From Methylosinus sporium (GTDB taxonomy: Bacteria; Pseudomonadota; Alphaproteobacteria; Rhizobiales; Beijerinckiaceae), in contig NZ_PUIV01000010.1 of the NCBI RefSeq assembly GCF_003113265.1, positions 1 to 64,000 of the forward strand: DNA of 64,000 nucleotides, read 5' to 3'. Below the pieces are notes generated by a model that was not told the origin of the DNA, did no database searches, and worked only from the letters and a program-made list of their open reading frames with translations. Every line of letters starts with the position of its first letter. Within the stretch, counting starts at the first letter, position 1. Both the position numbers and the translations under genes were made by a program. Shown in pieces: positions 25,059 to 34,411 of the stretch.

Positions 25059-26201
25059 TCAGGCGCGTTTCGATTGCGCGGCCTCGCCGGGCTCGACGGC
25101 GGTCGCCGCCGCCATCTCCGCCATTCGCGCGCCGAGATCGACGATCGCCTGCCGCAGAACCAGCACCTCGCGCTCGACGGGCGCGGCCTCGACGGGCGCG
25201 GCCGCCGGGGGGACGGCCATGGTCTCGCGCAAATGCGCATGGTCCTTGCGCAGCGCCTCGATCGCCCCTTGCAGAATCGCATTGTCGGAGCGCGCGGCCT
25301 CCAGCCGATCGGCGTGGTCGCGCTCCTCGGCGCGGGCGACGCGCAGCGCGGCTTCGAGATGCTCGATCTCGGCCGCGGAGCTGCGCTCCAGCGCCGCCAG
25401 CCGCGCGCGCGCCTCGTCGCGATCCTTTTTCAGATCGGCCTTTTCCAAAACCGCCGCGTCGAGTTCGCGCGTCGTGCGCGCCAGCACGCCATCGACGGCG
25501 GAGAGCCGCGCCGCCACGGCGGAGGCCGCGGCGAAATCGCCCTGCAGCGCGTCGAGCCGCTGGCGCAGCTCGGCGTTCTGCACATGCAGGCTGGCGATAC
25601 TGGATTCGTGCGTCTCCACCTGCGCGCGGCTCTCGCTGCCGAGACGGGCGAGCTGCTCCTTGTCCATTTCGATATTGCGCAGATTGTAGATCAGCGTCTC
25701 GACGCGATCGGTCATGTCGTGGAGCGCCGTCTCGGTCGATTGCAGCAAAGCCGTGCGCTCTTCGAGAAAACCGCTCGTCTCGTTGAATTTGCGCTCGAAT
25801 TCATCGCCGCGGGCGAGCGCTTGCGTGAGCTCGCCGTCGAGCTGCGCGACGCGGGCGGCGTTGCGGCCGATCTCGACCATATCCTGCGTCTTGCTGGAGC
25901 GGACCGCCGCCATCTGCTGCTCGAGCCGACGATAGCGCACGGCGAATTCGCCGCGTAGCAGATCGCGCTCGGCCGCCATTTTCTCGATGGAGAGCGGCGT
26001 CAGCATATTGAGCCGGCGCAGCGACAGACGCATGGCCCGCCGCCAGAAGGCGGGCAGGAACATCAGCGTGAACAGCCCGGCCGCGAGGAACCCGAGCGCG
26101 AAAAACATCGCTTGTTCGATCAAGGCGCGGCGTTCCTTCGCTCTGGCTCGGGCGCTGTCATTTCCCTTCGCGGGCCGAATGTCGCAAAACGACAATGCCA
26201 C
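25059..26201 (-). CDS. Membrane-anchored coiled-coil protein
   Basis: 380 residues. One membrane segment at about 30-52 (AMFFALGFLAAGLFTLMFLP) precedes a long coiled coil, about 65-335, full of heptad Leu/Ala and Glu/Arg. The tail is Ala/Pro/Val-rich. The plan resembles cell-envelope or septal scaffold proteins, but no named family is recognised. A start at the Met near residue 32 would still keep the membrane segment. Confidence 0.75.
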   Translation of the reverse strand: MALSFCDIRPAKGNDSARARAKERRALIEQAMFFALGFLAAGLFTLMFLPAFWRRAMRLSLRRLNMLTPLSIEKMAAERDLLRGEFAVRYRRLEQQMAAVRSSKTQDMVEIGRNAARVAQLDGELTQALARGDEFERKFNETSGFLEERTALLQSTETALHDMTDRVETLIYNLRNIEMDKEQLARLGSESRAQVETHESSIASLHVQNAELRQRLDALQGDFAAASAVAARLSAVDGVLARTTRELDAAVLEKADLKKDRDEARARLAALERSSAAEIEHLEAALRVARAEERDHADRLEAARSDNAILQGAIEALRKDHAHLRETMAVPPAAAPVEAAPVEREVLVLRQAIVDLGARMAEMAAATAVEPGEAAQSKRA

Positions 26202-26278
26202 GTCGCCGCCCTGAAATCAAAGCGCTCCGCCGCGCCCGGACTTAGGGGTTTTTCCGCGGCTTTCCGCTCCCTCGGGGC

Positions 26279-28126
26279 TCAGCTCCGGCCGAACAGCTTT
26301 TCTATGTCGGCGAGCTTCAACTCCACATAGGTCGGCCGGCCGTGATTGCACTGGCCGGCGCCCGGCGTCCGCTCCATTTCGCGCAACAGCGCGTTCATCT
26401 CCTCGCCCGTCAGCCGCCGGCCGGCGCGCACCGAATGGTGACAGGCGACGCGCGCCAGAAGCGCATCGAGCCGCCGCGTCAACCCACGCGCGTCCCCCTC
26501 CTCGGCGAGGAGGTCGGCGATATCCTCGATCAGCCGTCCGACATCTATGTCGCCGAGCGCGGCCGGCGTCTCCCGCACCAGCGCGGCGCCCGGGCCGAAG
26601 GGCTCCAGCGCCAAGCCGAGGGCGGCGAGCTCCTCTTGCGCGGAGAGCAGCGCGTCGAGCCGCGTTTCGTCCAGCTCGACGACGCGCGGAACCAGCAGCA
26701 GCTGGCGGGCGACGCCCTCCGCCTCCCGCTGCGCCTTCAATTTCTCATAGACGAGCCGCTCATGGGCGGCGTGCTGATCGACGATGACGAGCCCATCCTT
26801 CGTCTGCGCGACGATATAGGTCTCGTGCAGCTGCGCCCGCGCCGCGCCGAGCGGGGTCTCCACGGCGGCGGCCGCGGGCGGCGCGGCGGCGGGCCGCGAA
26901 TCGGCCGATGGCGGCCCGACGTCAAAAGCCGCCTGCGGCGCCGCGGCGAAGCCCGCCGGAGCGCTGGGCGAGCCGCGCAAATCCCAGTCGAACGGCCGGT
27001 TGCGCGGCGCCCCGCCGAAGGAAGAGAAGCCGCCGCCGGAAGCCGGCGACCATTCCCGCCCGGACGCCGTTCTGGCCCGCTCGGCCAGAACCTCCAGCGC
27101 GGCGCGGGCGGGCGTGTCGGCGCTGCGATGGAGCGCCGAGGCCAGCGCCTCCTTCAGCGCCCCCACCACCAGGCCGCGCGCGCGGCCGGGATCGGAAAAG
27201 CGCACCTCCGCCTTGGCCGGATGCACATTCACATCGACGATATGGGGATCGCATTCGAGGAACAGCGCCAGCGCCGGATGGCGGTCATGCGAGAGAAAAT
27301 CGAGATAGGCGGCGCGGATCGCCCCGGAGAACAGTCTGTCGCGCACCGGACGGCCGTTCACATAGACAAATTGCATCAGCGCATTGGCGCGATGAAAAGT
27401 CGGCAGGCCGGCGAGCCCCTCGAGCCGGAACCCTTCCCGCTCGGCCCGCAGCGCGATCGCATTATCGGCGAAATCCGTCCCCAGCGCCTGGCCGATGCGC
27501 CGCGCCCGCCCCTCCTCCGAGGCCCCGCAGGCCGGATAATCGAAGGAGGCGCCCATATCGGCGGCGAAGGAGAAGCGCACGGCCGGATTGGCCATGGCCA
27601 GCCGTTTGACCACATCGACCACGGCGGCCGTCTCGGCCCGCTCGGATTTCAGAAATTTGAGCCGCGCCGGCGTCGCCGCGAAGAGATCGCGCGCCTCCAC
27701 CCGCGCGCCGCGCGGCCAATTGCTGGCTTTGAGCCCGCGCTTTTCGCCCGCCTCCACCCTGATCTGCGCGCCCATTTCGGCGCCGGCGGCGCGCGCGTCG
27801 ATCGTCAGATCGGCGACGGCGGCGATGGAGGGCAGCGCCTCGCCGCGAAAGCCGAGCGTCGCTATCGCGGAGAGATCGCCATCGGGAATTTTCGAGGTGG
27901 CGTGACGCTCGACGGCGAGCGCAAGATCCTCGGCGCTCATCCCGCACCCATCGTCGATGACGCGAATGAGCCGCCGCCCGCCCGCCTCGATGGCGACATC
28001 GATGCGCGAGGCGCCGGCGTCGAGCGCATTTTCGACCAGCTCCTTGACGGCGGAGGCCGGCCGCTCGATCACCTCGCCGGCGGCGATGCGATCGACGAGA
28101 ATGGGATCGAGACGGCGAACGCGCAT
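26279..28126 (-). CDS. mutL: DNA mismatch repair protein MutL (endonuclease type)
   Basis: 615 residues. The GHKL ATPase domain has ELVENALDAGA (29-39), DDGCGMS (about 57-63) and GFRGEALPSIAAV (about 93). The C-terminal domain holds DQHAAHERLVYE, which fits the DQHA-X2-E-X4-E metal-binding endonuclease motif of MutL from bacteria without MutH. It links MutS to strand removal. A Pro/Ala-rich linker of about 110 residues joins the domains. Confidence 0.95.
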   Translation of the reverse strand: MRVRRLDPILVDRIAAGEVIERPASAVKELVENALDAGASRIDVAIEAGGRRLIRVIDDGCGMSAEDLALAVERHATSKIPDGDLSAIATLGFRGEALPSIAAVADLTIDARAAGAEMGAQIRVEAGEKRGLKASNWPRGARVEARDLFAATPARLKFLKSERAETAAVVDVVKRLAMANPAVRFSFAADMGASFDYPACGASEEGRARRIGQALGTDFADNAIALRAEREGFRLEGLAGLPTFHRANALMQFVYVNGRPVRDRLFSGAIRAAYLDFLSHDRHPALALFLECDPHIVDVNVHPAKAEVRFSDPGRARGLVVGALKEALASALHRSADTPARAALEVLAERARTASGREWSPASGGGFSSFGGAPRNRPFDWDLRGSPSAPAGFAAAPQAAFDVGPPSADSRPAAAPPAAAAVETPLGAARAQLHETYIVAQTKDGLVIVDQHAAHERLVYEKLKAQREAEGVARQLLLVPRVVELDETRLDALLSAQEELAALGLALEPFGPGAALVRETPAALGDIDVGRLIEDIADLLAEEGDARGLTRRLDALLARVACHHSVRAGRRLTGEEMNALLREMERTPGAGQCNHGRPTYVELKLADIEKLFGRS

Positions 28127-28210
28127 GAAGGGAGCCGGCGGTCGTGGATGGAGCGCGGCAATCTATAGGAGGGGAGCGATTCGGTGAAATGAATGCCGGC
28201 ATATCGCCAT

Positions 28211-28921
28211 TCACCGCGTGATGAAGCGATAGCTCACCTTCAATTTGAGAGAGCTGTTCCCGCCGCGATGGCGCGTGGACAGCAGCGGCAGCAACGGATT
28301 GGAGGCTTCACTCGGCGTATAGGTCCCAGAAGCGATGTATTCGAGCCCGACGCTCCAATGATCGTCGATGGCGTATTCCAGTCCGGCGCCCAAAGTGGGC
28401 TGGACGGCGACATGATCATATTTCTGATAGGTCGCGAGCGCGTGATAGGCGCGCTCGACATGCGCGAAATTCACGCCGCCCGTGACATAGAGCAACATGC
28501 GATCGAAGGCGTAGCCGACCCGCCCTCGCAGCGCGCCTTGCACGTCGGTCCTGCTGGCGACGGCGTAGCCGGCGAAGAGGTCGGCGTTGTTGGTGACGCC
28601 GTCCGCGCCGTTGATGTCGCCGACGACGCCCAGTACGACTGGACCGATGCGCCAATCGTAACCCGCATGAACGCCGCCGATCAGACTGGATCCATGGCTT
28701 TTCGTCTGGGTCAGCAAAATGTCGGCGGGCGAGAACAGCGATTGCGTGCGATCTCCGAACCCCGCCCATCCGATTTGGCCGCCCGCGTAGAAGCCGTCGA
28801 ACAAGAGGAAGCTCGGCGGCGGGGCGACCGCAAGTCGGACGTCCCGCGTCGGCAGATCGGCCGCGCTGGCCGCCCCGGCGAACAAAGTGGCGATGGAAAC
28901 GAAAATCCCGGTTTTCATCAT
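28211..28921 (-). CDS. Outer-membrane beta-barrel protein (Omp25/RopB-like)
   Basis: 236 residues with a signal peptide (MMKTGIFVSIATLFAGAASA, cut before ADLP). The FDGFYAGGQIGWAG opening and alternating aromatic strands to the C-terminal KLKVSYRFITR are typical of eight-stranded Hyphomicrobiales outer-membrane porin-like proteins. Ends in Arg rather than Phe. An AT-rich stretch (28975-29035) upstream probably holds its promoter. Confidence 0.85.
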   Translation of the reverse strand: MMKTGIFVSIATLFAGAASAADLPTRDVRLAVAPPPSFLLFDGFYAGGQIGWAGFGDRTQSLFSPADILLTQTKSHGSSLIGGVHAGYDWRIGPVVLGVVGDINGADGVTNNADLFAGYAVASRTDVQGALRGRVGYAFDRMLLYVTGGVNFAHVERAYHALATYQKYDHVAVQPTLGAGLEYAIDDHWSVGLEYIASGTYTPSEASNPLLPLLSTRHRGGNSSLKLKVSYRFITR

Positions 28922-29279
28922 CGATCCTTTCCAGGCGAGGTCGGCGCAGCCGCGGCGGTCCAGCCGACTCTATACACATCAATAATTTTACGTTTTACAT
29001 AAAATTTTTTGTGTGTCAATATAGAAACATGTTGTGAAAGCCCGAGCGGCTGACGCTGGGCCCCAGGTCTCGCCGCCGGAGAGGCGGGTTCGAAAGCGAT
29101 CGGCGGCGACGTGATGAAGCGCCGTGAGGCGCGATCGCCTCGACCGACGAGAAACAGCGGCCGCGCGACATTCTCAGCGCGTTGCGCGGCCTCGGTTCCG
29201 GCCCGATAGGATAGATTTCGATGGCGAAGCGAACGACGAGTCGAAACCCGCTGAATGGGGCAAAGCTACGGAGATCGAT
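28922..29279. other. 358-bp intergenic region with AT-rich core
   Basis: Divergent space between the barrel gene and the DUF2975 gene. The 28975-29035 part is strikingly AT-rich for this genome (ATAATTTTACGTTTTACATA and more) and is a likely regulatory region. No gene is seen. Confidence 0.5.
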
Positions 29280-29858
29280 ATGAGTGACGCGAATTTCGAG
29301 GCGAATCTGTCCAACGCGACCGAGCGGTCGGCGGCATTGAGCACGAAGCTACGATCGGCGTGCCGCACGATCCGAATTGCGACCACGCTCTGGGCCATGT
29401 GGAATTTCGGCGTTTATGCATGGGTCTGGAGCGATCGGGACGCTCTGCTCGCCCGGCAAGCGAAACTCTATGGCCTCGATCCGACGACCGTGACCGATAT
29501 TCGCTACTGGTCGGCCTCCGCTCTCGAATTCGTCTCTTGGCTGGTTTCGCTGATCGTCGTCTTCCGGGTCTGGCGGCTGACCCGCGCCTATCTCGATGGT
29601 CGCGTGTTCACGATGGAAGCCGCCTCCCGGCTGCGCGACGTGGCTCTCGCGGGTCTCATGGCGACGGCGGTCGATGCGGTCCTCGGCCCGCTGAGCGGAG
29701 CTCTGGTGCTGAATGATCTCCTGGGGAGGGTGCCCGTCTACTACTGGTTCAACCCCACCTATCTGCTCTACGCTTTGATGAGCGGCTTCCTGCTGGCTCT
29801 CAGCGTCGTCTTCGAATCCGCGGCCGAGGTCGCAAACGAAAACGCTCAGTTCGTGTGA
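29280..29858 (+). CDS. DUF2975 membrane protein
   Basis: 192 residues with about four membrane segments (near 33-50, 75-97, 115-135 and 155-180). DUF2975 proteins are usually encoded with a short Cro/CI-type regulator, as here (6 bp gap), and the pair is thought to be a membrane-linked regulatory unit. Start ATG at 29280. Confidence 0.8.
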   Translation: MSDANFEANLSNATERSAALSTKLRSACRTIRIATTLWAMWNFGVYAWVWSDRDALLARQAKLYGLDPTTVTDIRYWSASALEFVSWLVSLIVVFRVWRLTRAYLDGRVFTMEAASRLRDVALAGLMATAVDAVLGPLSGALVLNDLLGRVPVYYWFNPTYLLYALMSGFLLALSVVFESAAEVANENAQFV

Positions 29859-29864
29859 GAAAGA

Positions 29865-30101
29865 ATGGCAATAATCGTCAATCTCGACGTGATGTTGGCG
29901 AAGCGAAAAATGCGCTCACGCGATCTCGCGCAACATATCGGCGTCGCCGAAACGAACGTCAGCCTTCTCAAATCGGGAAAGGTGAAAGGCGTGCGCTTCG
30001 AGACATTGGACAAAATCTGCCGAGCGCTCGACTGTCAGCCGGGAGACATTCTGGAATACCGTCCAGATAGACCCGAGACGACTTCGGATCGATTGGAATA
30101 G
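29865..30101 (+). CDS. Cro/CI-type (XRE) regulator paired with DUF2975
   Basis: 78 residues; almost all is one helix-turn-helix domain (RSRDLAQHIGVAETNVSLLK, then FETLDKICRALDCQPGDILEY), the YozG-like short form. It follows the DUF2975 gene by 6 bp. Confidence 0.88.
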   Translation: MAIIVNLDVMLAKRKMRSRDLAQHIGVAETNVSLLKSGKVKGVRFETLDKICRALDCQPGDILEYRPDRPETTSDRLE

Positions 30102-30187
30102 CGATAGCTCGCCCGGCGTTGTTTCGCCGAAGCCGGGCGCGCCGCGCGCGTTCAGAGCGAGGATCGATAACCTCGCGAACGACCGCA

Positions 30188-30215
30188 TCGGGTCAGAGAT
30201 CCTCGCCGTCCCGAA
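30188..30215. repeat. Left copy of direct repeat flanking the DUF262-HEPN unit
   Basis: TCGGGTCAGAGATC (30188-30201), then TCGCCGTCCCGAA (30203-30215). Both blocks recur in the same order at 32308-32339, separated there by five extra bases. Confidence 0.65.
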
Positions 30216-30287
30216 TGGGGAGATTGCGCCACTAACAGACATTGAGCCCGCGCTGGATAGCAGACACATAGTCTCAAATTTAACCGA

Positions 30288-30953
30288 TTAGCTTTCGAAT
30301 ACCCCCAGCACGGTTTTGTAGTCCTTTAGGTAGACGTGATTCTCTAGCGCATCTCCGAAGGCGCGCATCATTGCCACGGTCTCGTTCGTGAGTTCGTCGA
30401 GATCCTCGATCGCGCCGAACGTTTCCTCGCCATGGGCGATCTCGTTTCGCCGTTTCAGAAGGATCAGGTCAAGGAATGTGGCCTTTTCGGCGAAGGATTC
30501 GGTCGGCACACAGCAGACTAGGCAGATGTCGGTGAAGACGTCGAAATTCAGATTGGCCTTGGTGTTGATAAGGTCATCATTCACCCGGGAGAAGCGGCGG
30601 TCTGACGAACTCAGAATCTCGTCGACCAAGGCACAACGCTCTGTAATGCTCTTCTTCGAGGTTGAGAGCGCCGCCAGTCGGGGCAGGAAGTAGTTCCGGA
30701 GAAACTGGCGATCAAGATCGCCATACTGCAACTTCCGGAGCGCCACGTGCTCGAGGTACTTCCGCGCGGCGAAGCGGACGTATCCTTCCCAATGGGCGTA
30801 GCAGATGGTGATCATAGCGCGAAGTAGCACGCGACGCAGGTTGTCGTCGGCTCTGATGATCGCAGTCTTCAAGTCGGAGAGCTCCCTGAGGCGCCAGGAT
30901 CGGTCTTCGGTGATTTGCGTGGAGAAGTCAGCCTCTGAGTACGGCTTGCTCAT
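30288..30953 (-). CDS. HEPN-domain nuclease-like protein (MAE_28990/MAE_18760 family)
   Basis: 221 residues. The HEPN catalytic motif R-X4-H is visible as RRNEIAHG (about residue 167-174), preceded by helical sequence with AHWEGYVRFAARKYLEHV. HEPN proteins of this kind are RNases found in toxin-antitoxin and abortive-infection systems. The start at 30953 overlaps the stop of the DUF262 gene (ATGA); a start 4 codons earlier is possible. The gene is less GC-rich than its neighbours. Confidence 0.82.
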   Translation of the reverse strand: MSKPYSEADFSTQITEDRSWRLRELSDLKTAIIRADDNLRRVLLRAMITICYAHWEGYVRFAARKYLEHVALRKLQYGDLDRQFLRNYFLPRLAALSTSKKSITERCALVDEILSSSDRRFSRVNDDLINTKANLNFDVFTDICLVCCVPTESFAEKATFLDLILLKRRNEIAHGEETFGAIEDLDELTNETVAMMRAFGDALENHVYLKDYKTVLGVFES

Positions 30954-32065
30954 GGATGGAACCAAGCCTCGCCGAACCGAACTGTTCGCTGGATACGTGT
31001 CGTGCCGCGAAGCCCAGGGGAGGTGAAGTTCGCGGCTTGTGGCTGGTTCCAGAACGTCTGCATCTTGGCCTTGACAAAGTCCTGTGGCCCCGCGAGCGCG
31101 AGGATCGCGTCGAGGTTCTTGGCCACGCCGACAGCGATCCCTTCAAGGCCTACTAGGCCGACCTTCCCGATGTGATGTCCGTTCTCGAATCGCCGCAACG
31201 CATCCTTGCCGGCGACAGCATTCAGCAGTGCGAACGTGCGGTTGATCAGATCTGCGGCCGCGGCACCGTTGCTCGTGCCGGCCAACTCGACGATGCCATC
31301 GTCAATATACTCCTCAACGTCCAACGCGCCATCGTACGGCACGCAGGCATGCACAAGGAACCGGACCGCCAATTCCATGTGTCTCTGCCGCTCGATCTGG
31401 TCCTCGGTGACTGAAATGACAGTTTGAAATGGTTGCTGCTCTGCCGCCGCCTTGACCGCCCGGTAGTAATCGCCGTTGACCATCAGCATTATGCAGTTGC
31501 GCAACTCCTGTGGATTAGCCTGCGTGCCGCCTGCATTGAGCCGCTGGAACAAATCAAACTTGGTTTGGTCGTCGCTCGGCCGTTTCAGTATCTCGACGCC
31601 GATTCTCGCCCTTCGAATCGACAGCTGATGGCTCTTGTCAATCTCACGCTGCTCGTCGGGCGGAACATCCGGAATCAAATCGGATCGCTCCCATACTGCG
31701 TTGTGGAGGGACGGGAGGTATTTCGTGGCCTCAAGAATCGATGGTGGCTCCAGGCCGCCCTCGGGACTGCGAAGCTTCCCCATGAACTCCAGGATCGTCG
31801 AAATCCGCTGCAGGCCGTCGATGAGTTCCCAACTGACATTCTGCCCCTCGAAGACGAAGATGGAGGGGATTGGGATACCTAGGAGTAATGATTCGATCAG
31901 TTTAGACTTCTGGCTGATGTTCCAGCGGAAAAGCCGCTGGAATTCCGGATCAATGGTAATTTCGCGACTGTCGTACATACTGACGACCTCGCCGATTGAC
32001 ATCTGGTATGCATCGGTTCTGACGAGCCGTTGCGCCTTAACGATTTCTTCTGTGAGCATTGCCAA
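30950..32065 (-). CDS. DUF262-domain protein (ParB/Srx-fold, GmrS-like)
   Basis: 371 residues. The N-terminal DUF262 domain has IDPEFQRLFRWN (about 38-49), then SLLLGIPIPSIFVFE, and the signature DGLQR (about 83-87; DGQQR in most relatives). The C-terminal half is helical and unassigned. DUF262 is the GmrS/DndB-like NTPase or nuclease module of phage-defence proteins. Coupled to the HEPN gene by ATGA. Confidence 0.85.
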   Translation of the reverse strand: MAMLTEEIVKAQRLVRTDAYQMSIGEVVSMYDSREITIDPEFQRLFRWNISQKSKLIESLLLGIPIPSIFVFEGQNVSWELIDGLQRISTILEFMGKLRSPEGGLEPPSILEATKYLPSLHNAVWERSDLIPDVPPDEQREIDKSHQLSIRRARIGVEILKRPSDDQTKFDLFQRLNAGGTQANPQELRNCIMLMVNGDYYRAVKAAAEQQPFQTVISVTEDQIERQRHMELAVRFLVHACVPYDGALDVEEYIDDGIVELAGTSNGAAAADLINRTFALLNAVAGKDALRRFENGHHIGKVGLVGLEGIAVGVAKNLDAILALAGPQDFVKAKMQTFWNQPQAANFTSPGLRGTTRIQRTVRFGEAWFHP

Positions 32066-32996
32066 TGTTCCAAGCGGTTCTCATCCGTGACGCTAGCACA
32101 CTTCCCATCGTCGCCGCGAATGCCGTTTCGGCCTCCTCTGGGGTTGGGCCGCGACCAATGCCCCGGTCCCGCTCGTGAGGCCCAGGTAGTGTCTAAGATC
32201 GAATTCAGGACCGAATTCTTGACCGATTAGAGCACCCACTTCTGTTGGGCGGACGCCGACGCGGCGAGTCCAATTTCGGGGAACAGGTCCATCGCGAGGG
32301 GTCCCCTTCGGGTCAGAGATCTCCCTTCGCCGTCCCGAAGGGGGCCTTCTCCCGCAAGCGGGCTATCCGGATTCACCTATCGCGAAACTCTGCGGCCGTC
32401 CTGGCCGGGACGAGCCCGGTCAGGACGCCGTGGGGCGAGGAGAATGTGCCCATGCGATCGCCCTCGAGCGGGAGAAGGAGATGCGCTGGCGTCCTCCACC
32501 ACGGGTCTTCCATTCTCGGCCCTTGACATAACCTGAAAACATTCCTATCTCTCCCTCGCTCCCGCTGACGCAAGGGCGCGTTTCTCGGGTCAGGGAACGC
32601 GGGCGGGGGCCGGCTCCATCCGGGACGGCGACCCCCGTCCCTGGACAGGCGGCGCGTCGCCGGATCGGTGTTTCTCTCCCGTCCACAGGGAAGAGCGAGA
32701 GCCGTTCCGTGAGCCCAAGCCTTCGGAAGCGATCGGATCTTGAATGCGAAAGCCCAGGATTCGCGGGTCCGAATGCGCCTCGGGACGTCGACGAGAAGGC
32801 GAAGCCGCGTTTCGGGACGCTCCGGAACCGACAGATTTTTATAGCGCTGCGGCCAAAGGGGCCGGAGCGTCCCGAACCGCCCCTCCTCTCCCGCCGCCGC
32901 GAGGCGCCGGGCGCTTCGGCGCGGGCGGACGATAATCCTATCCCGAAGCCGCGAGGGAACGAGATTCGACTGCGCGCATCGCGAGACGCCGCGCCG
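32066..32996. other. 931-bp stretch without a recognisable gene
   Basis: Upstream of the DUF262 gene. It holds the right copy of the flanking repeat, a short direct repeat (GACCGAATTC near 32211), and GC-rich sequence with overlapping open frames that read as Arg/Pro/Ser-rich nonsense. One minus-strand frame (32373-32573) looks superficially gene-like but has no family features. I see no RNA gene. Confidence 0.5.
32308..32339. repeat. Right copy of direct repeat flanking the DUF262-HEPN unit
   Basis: TCGGGTCAGAGATC (32308-32321), then TCGCCGTCCCGAA (32327-32339), matching 30188-30215. Together the copies bracket 2.1 kb containing only the DUF262 and HEPN genes. Confidence 0.65.
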
Positions 32997-33593
32997 TCAC
33001 GGCGTCGGCATAGGGACCAGCGTATGGACGATGAAGCCGTGCAGAAAGGCCGCCGCTACGCCCAGCACGAGGCCCGCCGCCGTATAGACGTCGGAATATT
33101 CCTCCTTGCTGCGCATCATCCGCGAGACGCCGACATAGAAGAGATAGACGGCGTAGACGCCGAGCACGTCGAGCCAGCGCAGGCCCGGAACGAGGCCGAA
33201 GATTTCGGCGAGCCAGATCGGCGTGTAGGAATAGGCGATGAGCTTCAGCGCCCGCAGATCGTCGCGCTTGCCCTCGAAGCTCGGCGCGAGATGCGAGATC
33301 GCCAGAGCGACGCCATAGAGCAGCGGCAGACCGAGCCCATATTGCAGAGCCGAGCGCATGAGGCCGCCGACGAAAGGATAATGAACCACGCTGGAGCCGC
33401 GCGAGACGCCGAACAACCAATTGCCCAGGAAATTGGCCACGGCCGGGATCGCCGCCATATAGAGAATGTAATTGCGATAGAGATCGACCGCGGTCGTCGG
33501 CTCGGCCTCGATCGCCTGCCATTCCGTCTTCGGCGACACGATGATGCGCTTGGCGCGCTCGCCGATATCCTTCAGCCGCTCCTTGATATCCAT
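32997..33593 (-). CDS. YIP1 family membrane protein
   Basis: 198 residues. The N-terminus KERLKDIGERAKRIIVSPKT then EWQAIEAEP is the typical bacterial YIP1 start, and five membrane segments follow. Function unknown. The ATG at 33593 has GGGGAGCG upstream. Confidence 0.88.
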   Translation of the reverse strand: MDIKERLKDIGERAKRIIVSPKTEWQAIEAEPTTAVDLYRNYILYMAAIPAVANFLGNWLFGVSRGSSVVHYPFVGGLMRSALQYGLGLPLLYGVALAISHLAPSFEGKRDDLRALKLIAYSYTPIWLAEIFGLVPGLRWLDVLGVYAVYLFYVGVSRMMRSKEEYSDVYTAAGLVLGVAAAFLHGFIVHTLVPMPTP

Positions 33594-33670
33594 CTTTCGC
33601 TCCCCTGCCTTCGGTCGTTGCGCCGCGCGGGGAGACTGGCCCAAGGCGCGCGCAGAAACAAGCGCGCCGG

Positions 33671-33730
33671 CTCGATCGGGCTCCGCTCAGTCGGGCTCCG
33701 CTCGATCGGGCTCTGTTCGATCGGGCTCGT
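33671..33730. repeat. Tandem 15-bp repeat (four units)
   Basis: Units like CTCGATCGGGCTCCG repeat four times. Units 2-4 encode the C-terminal tail of the gene on the minus strand (repeated E-P-D-R). Unit 2 has CTCAGTC in place of CTCGATC, which creates the stop codon. Confidence 0.8.
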
Positions 33731-34286
33731 CTCGATCCGCCCCGGTCCATTCCCGCGCCAGCTCCTCCGCGCCCATCAGCCGGGCGAAGCAGGAGAGAAG
33801 CGGCAGCGTCGCGGCGCGCTTCGACAGCGCCTCCGCCTCGCAGTCGAGCGGAAAGGGCGAGGCGTCCTTGACCACTATGATCGGATGGCCGGCGAGAAAG
33901 CCGTCGATCGCCGTCTCCATGCAGAGATCGCCGAGCGTGTCGCCGAGCAGAATCAGCAGCGGGCCGCCGAGACTCTCGAACAGACGCACGAAGCCGGCGT
34001 CGCGCAGCAGCGACGGGCCCTCCGCCCGCAGCACCGTCGCCCGCGGCCCGGCCGCCCGCAGCGCCTCGCCGGCCGCGGCGGAAGCGTCCGCGCGCTGCAA
34101 TGCGAGATCATGCTCGACGAAGACGGTGGGCAGGCCCGCCGCGTCCCATCGTCCCAGAAGAGCCGCGCCCGATCGCTCGAGCGCATTCTGCGATCGCGCC
34201 GGCCGCGGCTCGCGCGGCGGGCGCCTTTCGGCGATGCAGACCAATATGGCCCTGGGTCGCTTGTGGACGATAGGCGATCGAAACAC
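33687..34286 (-). CDS. Isochorismatase-like (cysteine hydrolase) family protein
   Basis: 199 residues from a GTG. Residues about 110-145 read PLLILLGDTLGDLCMETAID then GFLAGHPIIVVKDASPF, the isochorismatase-fold stretch with its nucleophilic Cys region. PTVFVEHD earlier supplies the second strand. The first acidic residue of the triad is unclear, so activity is uncertain. The tail (DEPDRTEPDRAEPD) is encoded by the tandem repeat. Confidence 0.6.
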   Translation of the reverse strand: MFRSPIVHKRPRAILVCIAERRPPREPRPARSQNALERSGAALLGRWDAAGLPTVFVEHDLALQRADASAAAGEALRAAGPRATVLRAEGPSLLRDAGFVRLFESLGGPLLILLGDTLGDLCMETAIDGFLAGHPIIVVKDASPFPLDCEAEALSKRAATLPLLSCFARLMGAEELAREWTGADRDEPDRTEPDRAEPD

Positions 34287-34411
34287 GGCCGTGTCCGTTC
34301 TAATTGCGCCCTCGGCCGTCCGACGCCATCGCCGGATTTTCGAGGACCCGCGTGAAATCTCACATTTTTCTACTTATGCGCGAATGGTAACAGAACGGAT
34401 GCGTCGCCGCA

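Noticed and set aside
32373-32686. Overlapping short minus-strand frames in the 931-bp gap
   Set aside because: Repetitive, low-complexity sequence without a ribosome site or family features.
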